From: Neobacillus niacini
GTDB taxonomy: Bacteria; Bacillota; Bacilli; Bacillales; Cytobacillaceae
Assembly (NCBI RefSeq): GCF_019749295.1
Contig: NZ_JACWFG010000002.1
Coordinates: forward strand, 147,326 to 211,325
DNA: 64,000 nt
Reading direction: 5' to 3'
Shown here: one piece after another, positions 16,774 to 25,205 of the stretch
How the letters are laid out: each line of letters begins with the position of its first letter
Numbering within the stretch: position 1 is the stretch's first letter
The notes under the pieces: generated by a model
What the model saw: only the letters and a program-made list of their open reading frames with translations
Database searches by the model: none
What the model was told of the DNA's origin: nothing
Position numbers and translations under genes: made by a program

Positions 16774-17510
16774 GTGATACACCATTTAAAGATATACGAC
16801 TATTTGTTAATGAAATAGATAACTTTTTAAACAACTATAGCACTAAGATCAATAAATATGCATCTAAAGTTAGTGATTTCTTTGAGATTGCCTGTTACAA
16901 CTATGTAGTTAAATTTTATGAGAAAGATGGATTTGAAGTAAAGGTAAAAGGCTTACAAAAGGGTAAATTTCGGTACAAAATAAGTCCAATAGGTTACCCT
17001 GAAAATTTTTCTTATGTAGAGATAAAAAAGTCTACAAAATCTACCCCAACAATTTTTGAAGTAAGGCACAATATTCCTATAGCCTCCTATGAGAATTCTT
17101 CTGATATTTATATCGCAGCGGATATTGCAGTTATAAAACCCGGGGGAATTTTATGGGATTCTACTCATAAATATAAGGGCAAGGGTAAGTATTATTGCTA
17201 TATAACAAATAAGGATCTACTGACTTTTTTTGAGGTGAAAAATTATAAACCCTCTCCTGAGTTACTAGTAAACTTTACGGGCATGGCAAATGAAATTATG
17301 CCACAATCAATAAAAGGAGAAAATCCTTATAAAAATCCAAAACACCTAGCACCTTCATTACTGGTATCAGGAAGCCATACAATACATACAGAATCTATTG
17401 CAGATATTTATAGTAAAAGATATAACTTAAATATTGTTGTTGATTTATTTAATATTCCTGCAAAAGCATACCTATTTACATCTAATCTTAATAGAATTGG
17501 TACTAAATAA
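16770..17510 (+). CDS. putative PD-(D/E)XK-like nuclease
   Basis: 246-residue soluble protein. The segment DIYIAADIAVIKP followed about 35 residues later by LTFFEVKNYKPS fits the acidic residue plus E-x-K arrangement of PD-(D/E)XK nucleases, with a preceding helix (FFEIACYNYVVKFYEKDGFE) where these folds usually have one. A second possible pair is YVEIKKS (residues about 87-93). The C-terminal third (GENPYKNPKHLAPSLLVSGS, SKRYNLNIVVDLFNI) is unassigned. Coupled to the preceding gene by an ATGA overlap. The nuclease reading rests on motif inspection only. A restriction-like defence role is plausible from the two-gene layout but unproven. Confidence 0.6.
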   Translation: MSDTPFKDIRLFVNEIDNFLNNYSTKINKYASKVSDFFEIACYNYVVKFYEKDGFEVKVKGLQKGKFRYKISPIGYPENFSYVEIKKSTKSTPTIFEVRHNIPIASYENSSDIYIAADIAVIKPGGILWDSTHKYKGKGKYYCYITNKDLLTFFEVKNYKPSPELLVNFTGMANEIMPQSIKGENPYKNPKHLAPSLLVSGSHTIHTESIADIYSKRYNLNIVVDLFNIPAKAYLFTSNLNRIGTK

Positions 17511-18055
17511 TATATTTATAGGAAGGGAAATAAAATTAGAGACATAACTCTGACCTACTCTACCCTTCTAATATTAAAAACAAAATGGTTTGATGTTCTT
17601 ATTTGAGAATTCCATCACGCTAAGAGTGATAGCTGCACTCATAATTAACTAGCAAACCAGGAAATTGGCGACAACTATCTTGGACAAACACCTCTTCCTG
17701 GTTTGAGTATACTATTAATCTCTACCAATTACATATGCTAGACAACCAATAATAGGTGCATCTTGTAATGCAATTCTATGAAACAAAGATATTTCGGGGA
17801 ATAACTCCGATATTCACTAACTAGAAACGCGCCCTTGATATTTCAACATTTTAAAAATGATAACAATCACAGATTGTAAGTATAGAATCTTTCAAACTTA
17901 TCTTACTGAAACTGTTTGATTATAGTTCTTACATTTTGGTACTGGAATGGGTAAGGAAAAATCAGATGAAAAGTGTTAAAAACTACTTGCCGTTTTCAGC
18001 GCTTGGTATTTTTTGACCGACTTCCATCATAATAGGGAACCTAACAGCACCTATT
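17511..18055. other. gene-free stretch with a long-loop inverted repeat
   Basis: AAACCAGGAA (17654-17663) is matched by TTCCTGGTTT (17695-17704) across a 31-base loop, possibly the end of the nuclease operon transcript. No gene is seen. Confidence 0.4.
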
Positions 18056-18097
18056 AACCTATCAATCTTCGACAAAACTCGGGGAGTGACAGGCACG
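18056..18097. repeat. REP-like repeat
   Basis: AACCTATCAATCTTCGACAA then AACTCGGGGAGTGACAGGCA. The most typical copy in the window, 6 bp from the stop codon of the Gly/Asn-rich gene. Confidence 0.65.
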
Positions 18098-18102
18098 AAA
18101 TT

Positions 18103-18423
18103 TTAAAGCACTATACCAAATAAGCTAGCAATAGAAGCAATCGACCCTATATTTCCTAATGTCCCTTTAAGGAAACCGAGTAATTTTTTCCCCTCTTCTT
18201 TATCTTGCTTTTGATATGCTTCTTGTAATTTTTCTGCAAAAAATTTCATCTGTTCACTTGTAGCCCCATTACACTTTTCACTAATATCTTTGAACAGCTG
18301 CTCAAAAGCTTGCTCAGATAATCCTTGCTGTGATTTATTTATTTGTACAGCATCTTCACCAGTATTAATGTTATTATTTCCAGACACATTTCCACCAATA
18401 ATTATATTTCTTCCGCTCTCCAT
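18103..18423 (-). CDS. Gly/Asn-rich protein with hydrophobic tail; likely C-terminal part of a frameshift fusion
   Basis: As a stand-alone frame from ATG 18423 it encodes 106 residues: a beta-rich Gly/Asn start (GRNIIIGGNVSGNNNINTGE), a helical middle (FEQLFKDISEKCNGATSEQM) and a hydrophobic end (LGNIGSIASIASLFGIVL). The ribosome site is weak (GGGGGA). The same frame is open upstream of the ATG to a stop at 18622, reading KKKDESLKNKHVLRKEVRKA and FGKLPALTQIRIENVENIQI, which looks like protein but has no start codon. It overlaps the end of the upstream Cys4 gene in the -1 frame across a run of nine A. A 288-residue fusion is therefore likely. Gly/Asn-rich segments followed by a hydrophobic tail recall accessory parts of bacterial conflict systems; that is inference. 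Confidence 0.6.
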   Translation of the reverse strand: MESGRNIIIGGNVSGNNNINTGEDAVQINKSQQGLSEQAFEQLFKDISEKCNGATSEQMKFFAEKLQEAYQKQDKEEGKKLLGFLKGTLGNIGSIASIASLFGIVL

Positions 18424-18560
18424 TTTTCCGTCCCCCGAAATTATTTGTATATTCTCTACATTTTCTATTCTAATTTGTGTTAATGCAGGTAATTTCCCGA
18501 AGGGTATATCGGGTTGATTATTATTTATGACTGCTTGTACTGCTTTCCTAACTTCTTTTC

Positions 18561-18968
18561 TTAAGACATGTTTATTTTTAAGCGATTCGTCTTTTTTTTT
18601 AAGTCTTCCCTTATTAAATCTCTAAACTCATTGGTTATTTTGAAATAAGGATAGAGATCAAATGGCGCTATAGTAAACTCATGTCCACAAATATCACACA
18701 TTACTTCTTTATTAAGAATTGAATTTTTATCTTCAATATCATTTATTTTCCGCGCACATATCATTTTTTCATTAGTGCACTTAACTTCCCATGCGATTTT
18801 TAATTCCCCCGATTCAACACAATCCAATAAAAAATCATAAACATCTTCAAGGGAAGAAACTTTTGTATATTTTAATGCAGCAGTCGGGTAAAACTTTTTA
18901 ACTGAACTAAAAGCTAAAAGTTCTAAAAAGTTATTTAGTTCTCTTTTTTCTTTTAAATTTACAGTCAT
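18561..18968 (-). CDS. Cys4 putative zinc-binding protein, zero-frame product
   Basis: 135 residues in the zero frame. The N-terminal helical part (ELNNFLELLAFSSVKKFYPT, SSLEDVYDFLLDCVESGELK) resembles a winged-helix-like module. A four-cysteine set follows (VKC-x6-C, later VMCDICGHEF), plausibly binding zinc. It starts 20 bp after the SAP-like gene and is surely cotranscribed. The codons TTA AAA AAA AAG at 18602-18591 end in the heptamer A AAA AAG; slippage by -1 gives residues 1-126 followed by 162 residues of the next frame. Without slippage the protein ends LKINMS. No family recognised. Confidence 0.65.
   Translation of the reverse strand: MTVNLKEKRELNNFLELLAFSSVKKFYPTAALKYTKVSSLEDVYDFLLDCVESGELKIAWEVKCTNEKMICARKINDIEDKNSILNKEVMCDICGHEFTIAPFDLYPYFKITNEFRDLIREDLKKKTNRLKINMS
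18591..18602 (-). other. A-run slippery site (A AAA AAG)
   Basis: On the minus strand nine consecutive A precede G, giving zero-frame codons TTA AAA AAA AAG. This contains the canonical -1 heptamer used by dnaX. The -1 frame continues for 162 codons into the Gly/Asn-rich protein. Alternatives are transcriptional slippage or a fixed indel in the homopolymer. Confidence 0.6.
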
Positions 18969-18988
18969 TTTTTTACCCCCTTTTTTTC

Positions 18989-20065
18989 TTAGTTTATTAT
19001 TTGTTGACGCACAAACTGAATAACCTCTTCAGTTGCGGGTGTAGTGAAAAAGATACTATCAGTAGTTAAACCTACTCTTATTGTAAAGGATTTTTCAACC
19101 CCATTTATAGGACGATTAAATTTAATAAATCCACCTTGATGTTGTAAATAAGGTCTTAATGTATCATACAAAGGTTGACCCCTTAAATCTCCCTCATTGA
19201 CCCTTAATCCTACTCGTTCCATTCCGTTTAATATTAAAGCTGTAAACGGAGCAGTTAACAAATGCTCACCAAATGTTTCAGATGCATTTTTTAAATTTTC
19301 AATTAAGTCTTCTTCATTTTCATCGTCAAAGAAGTCATTTAGGGCATTCAGTATATTTAAGACAGCAGCAGTTTGTTGTTGGTTAAAATCTTCAAACACA
19401 AATTCAGGTGTTGATGTTGCATCAATTAATTCCCCATTAAGAGCATTGGCAATTTGCTCTACATTGTTCCCAAAAGGGGCAAGTATCCTAGCTTGTTCCA
19501 ATGTTATGTGCTGACCAATCATAGTAGCAATAGAGGAAGCTATTTTTATTGCGTTCCTCGTATCAGTACGTACTTCTATAATATCCTTTTCCGTATCAAT
19601 ATAAACAGTGGTAATCTCACTTTTTGGGACTATATGCACTTCTGTTCCATTTACCGATCTTCTGTTACCACTATTATAAGCGTATCTTAAAAAGATTTCA
19701 TTATCATTAATTCCTTCAGCAGCTGCAATTAAAATAGGCTCCGATGTTAAGTCACCTGCTTGAATGTATTCGATCGTTTCAAATCGATTTGACTGTGACT
19801 GTTGTAGTAAGTCTTTAAATCCTCTTAAAGCACCTTCATTTTCAATTTTAAACCATGTAACAGAAGATTTACCTGCCAATAGTCTATTTTCAGCGGAATA
19901 TAATCCTTCTCTATTCCCATTGTTTATTCTATCCCATACCCTTTGGGCTAAATCATAAGATGTTCCGCTTGTATCTAACCTTAAATCAGTGCAAACTTCT
20001 TTTAATATTACTTTTGGAAGCTTTATTACATCTGGAAAAAAAACAATATTAGATATTCTATGCAA
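18989..20065 (-). CDS. SAP-like domain protein of unknown function
   Basis: 358 residues from the TTG at 20065, which has GGGGGA 9 nt upstream; a TTG at 20086 is the earliest possible start but has no ribosome site. Residues about 12-45 (LPKVILKEVCTDLRLDTSGT then SYDLAQRVWDRI) look like a SAP-type DNA-binding helix-extended-loop-helix. The rest is soluble and acidic, with a helical middle (QTAAVLNILNALNDFFDDEN) and a beta-rich C-terminus. First gene of the operon with the Cys4 and Gly/Asn-rich frames. An IS21-family element lies about 0.2 kb upstream and may have separated the operon from its original control region. Function unknown. Confidence 0.7.
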   Translation of the reverse strand: MHRISNIVFFPDVIKLPKVILKEVCTDLRLDTSGTSYDLAQRVWDRINNGNREGLYSAENRLLAGKSSVTWFKIENEGALRGFKDLLQQSQSNRFETIEYIQAGDLTSEPILIAAAEGINDNEIFLRYAYNSGNRRSVNGTEVHIVPKSEITTVYIDTEKDIIEVRTDTRNAIKIASSIATMIGQHITLEQARILAPFGNNVEQIANALNGELIDATSTPEFVFEDFNQQQTAAVLNILNALNDFFDDENEEDLIENLKNASETFGEHLLTAPFTALILNGMERVGLRVNEGDLRGQPLYDTLRPYLQHQGGFIKFNRPINGVEKSFTIRVGLTTDSIFFTTPATEEVIQFVRQQIIN

Positions 20066-20187
20066 GTGTAGGGTCCCCCAGTACAAAATTTATTCTATAT
20101 ATTAGATTCTATAGCAAAAAAGTCTTTCCTGCACAAAAAAAACTTTCTGTCATTTTCCATTCTTTTACATAAACTTTACACAAATGC

Positions 20188-20206
20188 AATTAACCTCAAG
20201 TTAATT
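20188..20206. promoter_or_regulatory. inverted repeat upstream of the SAP operon
   Basis: AATTAAC (20188-20194) and GTTAATT (20200-20206) with a 5-bp spacer, about 120 bp before the SAP-like gene and between it and the IS element. An operator is possible. It is not repeated elsewhere in the window. Confidence 0.3.
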
Positions 20207-20339
20207 CTATTTACCTAGCCCATACGGACTTTGAAAACCACCAGCCAAACACTAATTATTGATTTCCCATAAACACTGGTGTAACCGTCAAGTAGAAATC
20301 AACAGTTTTTAGTAAATAAGATTAAACAGTTTTCATCAA

Positions 20340-21113
20340 TTAAGATTCAACACCTTGATTATCAAATAATGCTTTTCTGTATTTCATTCTGATGCTGTCT
20401 TGTTCTTCGCTGAAAGTCAAAATTTCACTTCGATGTAGAAGACGGTCTAGAATCGCTGTCGTAAGTGTCGTATCGCCAAGGAACTTTCCCCATTCACCAG
20501 GACCTTTATTAGATGTAAGGATGAATGCAGCTTTGTCATACATCTCATATATGAACTGGAAGAATAAATGGGCATCCTGTGGTTCATATGCCATATACAT
20601 GACATCATCGATGATAATCAGGTCTGATTTGATAATACGGTTGTATCTCGTCTTAGATTTACTGATATACTCTCTTGATTTCAATACATAAATTAAACGA
20701 TCCATTGATATAAAAGAAACCTGGTATCCACGCTCTATAGCGTGAATACCTAGGGCAGTAGATAAATGAGTTTTGCCGACTCCCGTTGGTCCCATCATAA
20801 TTAAGGTAAAATACTCATCCACCCATGATAGTTGTTTTAATATATTCAGTTGTTTTTCTCCAATTGCTGTCTGTTCTTCAAGACGAAAGTTCTCAAATGT
20901 TAAAGCTTCTGGAAACTCTGCCCACTTCATTAGTCTTTCACTGTTTTTCCTTTCTCTACAACGCATTTCATGACTAAGGAACTCATGCATGAACTCATGA
21001 TATGTCCATCCCTTTGCTTCTGCTTCCCTTAGAAGAGAGGGTAACTCCTTGGCTGTTTCAGCCAAGCGTAAAGTTCTACATTTTTCCTGCAGTAATTCGT
21101 AAGGTTGGCTCAT
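20340..21113 (-). CDS. istB: IS21 helper ATPase IstB
   Basis: 257-residue AAA+ ATPase of the IstB/DnaC type. Walker A is MGPTGVGKTHLSTALG and Walker B is LIIIDDVMYMAYEP, with the sensor stretch FILTSNKGPGEWGKFLGD. The N-terminal helical part is usual for IstB. It forms an oligomer on target DNA and activates the IstA transposase. Its ATG overlaps the end of istA by 4 bp, so the two are coupled. Length is normal and no interruption is seen. Confidence 0.95.
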   Translation of the reverse strand: MSQPYELLQEKCRTLRLAETAKELPSLLREAEAKGWTYHEFMHEFLSHEMRCRERKNSERLMKWAEFPEALTFENFRLEEQTAIGEKQLNILKQLSWVDEYFTLIMMGPTGVGKTHLSTALGIHAIERGYQVSFISMDRLIYVLKSREYISKSKTRYNRIIKSDLIIIDDVMYMAYEPQDAHLFFQFIYEMYDKAAFILTSNKGPGEWGKFLGDTTLTTAILDRLLHRSEILTFSEEQDSIRMKYRKALFDNQGVES

Positions 21114-22654
21114 CGGTTTGTACCTCCCTGAAGAACACTTAAATAAATATCCTCTCTTCGTTCGGGGGCAACTAGAGTCTTGTATTTCTCATTTAGAGTT
21201 ACAGTTTCTTTATGTTTCTTTCGGCCTTGTATTTCTAATGAAATGGCAATATCCCGAAGATCATTTGCACTAGTTAACCGTAAACGTCTCATTTCTTTAA
21301 GTGCCTCGTCGATAAAAGCCGGATATTTTAGAATGACAGCTTGTACCACTTTAAGTTGATCTATCAGATGGCGTGGATATTGATTAGAGAGAGTTTCAAT
21401 AAGCCAATTTGCAGCTTCTTTATCGTATAACATTCCTTTGATTTGCTGTATTAATAGGTCACGTTTAGATTGTTCACGTTCGCGATGAGATGGGTCTGAG
21501 ATGACAGCACCACTGCCTTGTGCAATTTTATGTTTAGCTAGTGGCTGCCCAGTTTGCTGCAGGCGTATGTATAGATAATCATTATCTGTCTCGACATAAG
21601 CAATATTGGGGGCTCCTTTTCGGTAAGTACCGCGAGGTACGCTGTACCTATTCCCATCAAATCGGATAACATTGTCTTTGTTAATAGTTCTTGTTATACT
21701 AGAATCGAAGATATCTTCAAAAATGTAAGTACCGGAGATCGGTTGTAGGTGTGGCTTTTCCAGGGCGAACACCTCGACTGGTCTCTTTTTTGTATTATGA
21801 TGTACTTTATAATTTCCTGTTCTTTTTAACCAACTCATACTAGATTCCTGCCAATCTAGTAGATTATCGAAAGTACAGTTCTTCGCAAAATTATTCTTCA
21901 CGTATTTTACTACCTGCTCTATTTTCCCCTTGGACTCTGGATCAAATTTTCTGCAAAGGTAGACCTTAAACTTTCTGGTTTGTTGATATTTAGTGAATTC
22001 TACTGTCATGATAAGGTCTCCAGCATTTTCACTTACAGCCAGTAAACGATCTTGGTCGTAGACGATTTCACTGGACATTCCCCCATAAAACCGAAAAGCA
22101 TTTTCATGCATCCTAATAAGATCTGATGCTCGAAACGGTCGGTCTAGCCATTCTACATATTTGTATCTAGAATGGGCCAAAACGAATCCAATAAAGTAGA
22201 GCCGTTTAAATATTCCACTCGTTGTAGGGACCTTTATTTGACCAAAATCTACTTGTAACTGTTGAGCCATTGGGAGATCGGGTACTGTACTATAATTTCT
22301 ACCTGATACTATTTTTGGAATATGATAAGCTTCACGTATCTCATTCACATAATTCCTCACAGTTCCTTCTGTAACAGAACTAACGTCTAATTTCTCCCCC
22401 AACCAGTCCAATACTTGAGCTCCTGATAAATCAGGATGTTCTTTTAACCACCCAATGATTTCATCCCGAAAGGGATCTAGCTTTTTACTTCTGCTTTGTA
22501 ATGAGATAGCAAACGAATAAAACTCTTCTGGCGACATCTTTGCGTATTCTATTACTCTATTCCTAGAAATCTTTAATTTCCTTGCTATCGCGCTATTTGT
22601 AAAACCCTCGCTGCGAAGACTATGAACCTCGTTGTAAATCATCAATCTTTCCAC
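21110..22654 (-). CDS. istA: IS21 transposase IstA
   Basis: 514-residue DDE transposase. An N-terminal helix-turn-helix (EVHSLRSEGFTNSAIARKLK, then SRNRVIEYAKMSPEE) is followed by the RNase H-like core: first Asp in QLQVDFGQIKVPT, second Asp in EIVYDQDRLL, and Glu in FDPESKGKIEQVVKYVK. The C-terminal beta domain starts near HNTKKRPVEVFALEKPHL. Works with IstB to cut and join the element ends. Intact and of the usual family length. Confidence 0.95.
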   Translation of the reverse strand: MERLMIYNEVHSLRSEGFTNSAIARKLKISRNRVIEYAKMSPEEFYSFAISLQSRSKKLDPFRDEIIGWLKEHPDLSGAQVLDWLGEKLDVSSVTEGTVRNYVNEIREAYHIPKIVSGRNYSTVPDLPMAQQLQVDFGQIKVPTTSGIFKRLYFIGFVLAHSRYKYVEWLDRPFRASDLIRMHENAFRFYGGMSSEIVYDQDRLLAVSENAGDLIMTVEFTKYQQTRKFKVYLCRKFDPESKGKIEQVVKYVKNNFAKNCTFDNLLDWQESSMSWLKRTGNYKVHHNTKKRPVEVFALEKPHLQPISGTYIFEDIFDSSITRTINKDNVIRFDGNRYSVPRGTYRKGAPNIAYVETDNDYLYIRLQQTGQPLAKHKIAQGSGAVISDPSHREREQSKRDLLIQQIKGMLYDKEAANWLIETLSNQYPRHLIDQLKVVQAVILKYPAFIDEALKEMRRLRLTSANDLRDIAISLEIQGRKKHKETVTLNEKYKTLVAPERREDIYLSVLQGGTNR

Positions 22655-22841
22655 TCCTGTTTATTCCTCACTTTCCATAGACTGCTTTAAGTATATAGAA
22701 AGTGGGTCAATTAAGGTAAACTGTTGAATCTTATCTGTTGAAATCTGTTTACCCTTATTTGTGGAAAACTGTTTATTCTAGTTTATCGTTTACAACTGGA
22801 AAACTTCCATGATAATACAGACCTTAGCAGCAACATTTTTA

Positions 22842-22881
22842 ATACCAATCTTCGACAAAACTCGAGGAGTGACAGGCACGG
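22842..22881. repeat. REP-like repeat
   Basis: TACCAATCTTCGACAAAACT then CGAGGAGTGACAGGCACGGG, about 45 bp outside the IS element. The rest of 22882-23160 shows no gene; a perfect palindrome CGTACT-AC-AGTACG at 23161-23174 precedes the second XRE gene and could be its operator. Confidence 0.6.
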
Positions 22882-23226
22882 GAATAAATAGTAATTATAC
22901 CCATACTATTAAAAAAACATTATTCTAAAGGAATACGATAAAAGCTCCTAACTCCACGATTTTGATTAAACAACTGAACATTAGAAGTAACGCCTGGTGT
23001 CGTTCTGAATCTTTCTAGTAACTCGGATTGTTAAAAGATGGCTTTCCTTATGAAAGGTCACCATTCTAAAACAAAAACCATTTAGTAACTGGCACTTATT
23101 TTGACCCTTTGTGTCCTTTTATGCTCTTTTTAATATTTATTTCCTTTAAACAGCTTTTCGCGTACTACAGTACGTGGATGGTTTTTGCTAGTCAGTATGT
23201 AATGGTCTTAAAAAGGAGAATCCCTT

Positions 23227-23460
23227 TTGAAAGAGACCAAAGTTTATATAGGAATTGGATTAAGAAGATTAAGAAAAGAAAAAGGATGGACGGTTGAGGA
23301 TCTTGCTTTAGAATCTTATTTAACACGTAAATACATCTATGAACTTGAGCATAATTTGAAATCACCATCTAGCACCACTCTCGATAATCTTGCAAAAGCA
23401 TTTGAGATGAGGTTCGGGGAATTTAATACTGAAATTGAAAATGAGATAATCCGAAAGTAA
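23227..23460 (+). CDS. XRE-family HTH regulator, cassette 2
   Basis: 77-residue Cro/C1-type protein: IGIGLRRLRKEKGWTVEDLA, then TRKYIYELEHNLKSPSSTTL and DNLAKAF cover the five-helix domain. TTG start with AGGAG upstream; the stretch TAATGGT-x-TTAAAA around it is shared with cassette 1. The regulator is only distantly similar to the one at 6839, although its neighbour is nearly the same. It is followed 42 bp later by the small conserved gene. Probably an autoregulator using the palindrome at 23161-23174. Confidence 0.75.
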   Translation: MKETKVYIGIGLRRLRKEKGWTVEDLALESYLTRKYIYELEHNLKSPSSTTLDNLAKAFEMRFGEFNTEIENEIIRK

Positions 23461-23502
23461 TGTTCTAGCTAAAATTAATCTTACTTAAATGAGGGTTGGC
23501 AG

Positions 23503-23742
23503 ATGGATAAAAAGAATAGTGAAATTGTTAAAGTGAATATTTGGAGGAAGTTCGAAAACGAAGGTCAAATTTACTACGTAGAGGTTTTTCATTATACAGA
23601 TGGTACCATCCAAGCGTTTGCCAATAAAAGGCCAGGGAAAGTCCAACATATATTTGAAGATTTCCAAATAGGCATCGGTCGAGATGACCATGAAGCAACA
23701 AAGGCTGCTATTCAAGCTATTCATAACATTCCAAATCAATGA
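23503..23742 (+). CDS. small conserved protein of unknown function, cassette 2
   Basis: 79 residues, roughly 70-75% identical to the protein at 7191 over its length (FENEGQIYYVEVFHYTDGTI, QAFANKRPGKVQHIFEDF, TKAAIQAIHNIPNQ). Same GAGGGTTGGCAG ribosome site. Conservation of the partner while the regulator has diverged argues that this protein carries the conserved function. No family recognised. Confidence 0.7.
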   Translation: MDKKNSEIVKVNIWRKFENEGQIYYVEVFHYTDGTIQAFANKRPGKVQHIFEDFQIGIGRDDHEATKAAIQAIHNIPNQ

Positions 23743-24221
23743 ATCTGTAAGAATGTTCAATCATATTTAGCATGAACTGTTAATCATAATCTAGTTGTAG
23801 GATAAAACCAGATGACATTTTGCCAATATACGCAAGTAAAAACACTTACATGCACTTAAAGCTCTTGTATGTCCCTAGAATTTGATCTTTATAGAAAAGC
23901 AAAATACATGTTACTAGTTCTAGGCGAAACTTTAATCGGGTCATTTTTACTCCACCTCTCCTTGTTATCGTCATTGAAAACAATGTTTACAAGTCTGATG
24001 AAAATGACCCCTACTTTCTTACATACTACAACTTTAATTGATGCGTCTTATTATTTTTATTAGGGATTATCAATTGGAAAAGCTTTACTTACTCAAATCT
24101 GGAACCTGCTTTCTAATATAAGGAATATAAGTTACTTTTCTTCATCATGATAGTCATACAAAAAGCCTATTACTTACCAACCAACTAGAAAGTTGTGATG
24201 TACAATTTAAAGTTAATCCCT
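23743..24221. other. gene-free stretch
   Basis: Nothing convincing. A plus-strand frame at 23869-24063 has no ribosome site and no recognisable content. Confidence 0.4.
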
Positions 24222-25007
24222 TTATTGAGAATTTTCTTTTGTAAATTTAAAGTGTTTATCAGATGATCGATCGTACAAGAATATTTCTTTTTGTTCATTA
24301 TCATTTGGTTTACGAAATATTATTCTATCTTTGTCTAGAGCGTAATGAATCACTACCTTACCTCTATTAAAATCCTCTTCGCTTATAATCTCACAAATAT
24401 ATCCATGAATACTTTTATTCCGATAGGATCTATAAAGATATAATATCAGCATAGGAAAGGAAAAGAGAATGAGTACTCCTATTCCAATCAACTTTACATT
24501 CTCGTATAGAAAATAATAAAAGAGAGATGCGTAAAACGGAAATGTAGCATAATAATTAATGTTAAATGAGTGCTTAACCACTTTTTTCTCATGGAATCTA
24601 ATAAACCAATTAAAACCTTCTGCCCTTTCTCTCCCAAACAGTTCTATAGTAGCCACTCTAAGCATGATGGGTATTAAGGAGAGTATAAAAATTGCCGATG
24701 TTAAAATAAAAATCCATATACCAAAAATATTATGTAATAATGAAACGATAATAGATAAGGCTAATCCCGAAACTAAATAAAGTAATGAAAAAGTAATATA
24801 TTCGGTGATTTTAACTATTACTTGCTGTATACTTCTCTCATTCTTTGGTAAGAATAACCGATCAAATTCGTTTAATGATATAATTTTGTGAAATTTTATA
24901 AAAAGAGAATAAATGAAGATTACCGAGGCTACTATGAGCATTATTATTTCTTCTGGCCCATTTATTCCCTTTTTAGTAATTTCAATTATTTGTTTAATTA
25001 AGTCCAT
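24222..25007 (-). CDS. unidentified polytopic membrane protein
   Basis: 261 residues, GAGGAG 5 nt before the ATG. Hydrophobic segments at about residues 20-36, 70-125 (two or three helices) and 150-195 (two helices) alternate with charged loops. The C-terminal 60 residues (SEEDFNRGKVVIHYALDKDR onward) are soluble, probably cytoplasmic and beta-rich. I do not recognise the family. It lies between the second XRE cassette and the VanZ-like gene, on the same strand as the exopolysaccharide locus but 200 bp beyond it, so membership in that locus is doubtful. Confidence 0.65.
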   Translation of the reverse strand: MDLIKQIIEITKKGINGPEEIIMLIVASVIFIYSLFIKFHKIISLNEFDRLFLPKNERSIQQVIVKITEYITFSLLYLVSGLALSIIVSLLHNIFGIWIFILTSAIFILSLIPIMLRVATIELFGRERAEGFNWFIRFHEKKVVKHSFNINYYATFPFYASLFYYFLYENVKLIGIGVLILFSFPMLILYLYRSYRNKSIHGYICEIISEEDFNRGKVVIHYALDKDRIIFRKPNDNEQKEIFLYDRSSDKHFKFTKENSQ

Positions 25008-25205
25008 TAATACTCCTCACTAGGTCTGTTATTTCTCAATCTTCCCAATAACTTTCGAATTACTATCAAAGACATTTTTATAATTACATCATTTATTTTA
25101 AAATAGGCAGTGCTGACTTTGAAATCTGTTTGAGTCGAGTTTAAAAAAGGAAAATGTCATAACCAATGGTATTGTGCAAAATTACTTGTTAACAATATGT
25201 AATGG

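Larger units (their letters stand above)
20280..22794 (-). mobile_element. complete IS21-family element, 2515 bp
   Basis: Both ends begin TGTAA(A/C)CG: 20280-20287 at the left, and CGTTTACA at 22787-22794 at the right. Subterminal repeats with AACAGTTTT and TAAACAG are present at both ends, typical of IS21. A perfect 5-bp direct repeat ACTGG flanks the element (20275-20279 and 22795-22799), marking the target duplication. Both istA and istB are intact, so it may still be active and looks young. Confidence 0.92.

Noticed and set aside
23869..24063. Plus-strand open frame of 64 residues
   Set aside because: No ribosome site and no recognisable sequence.
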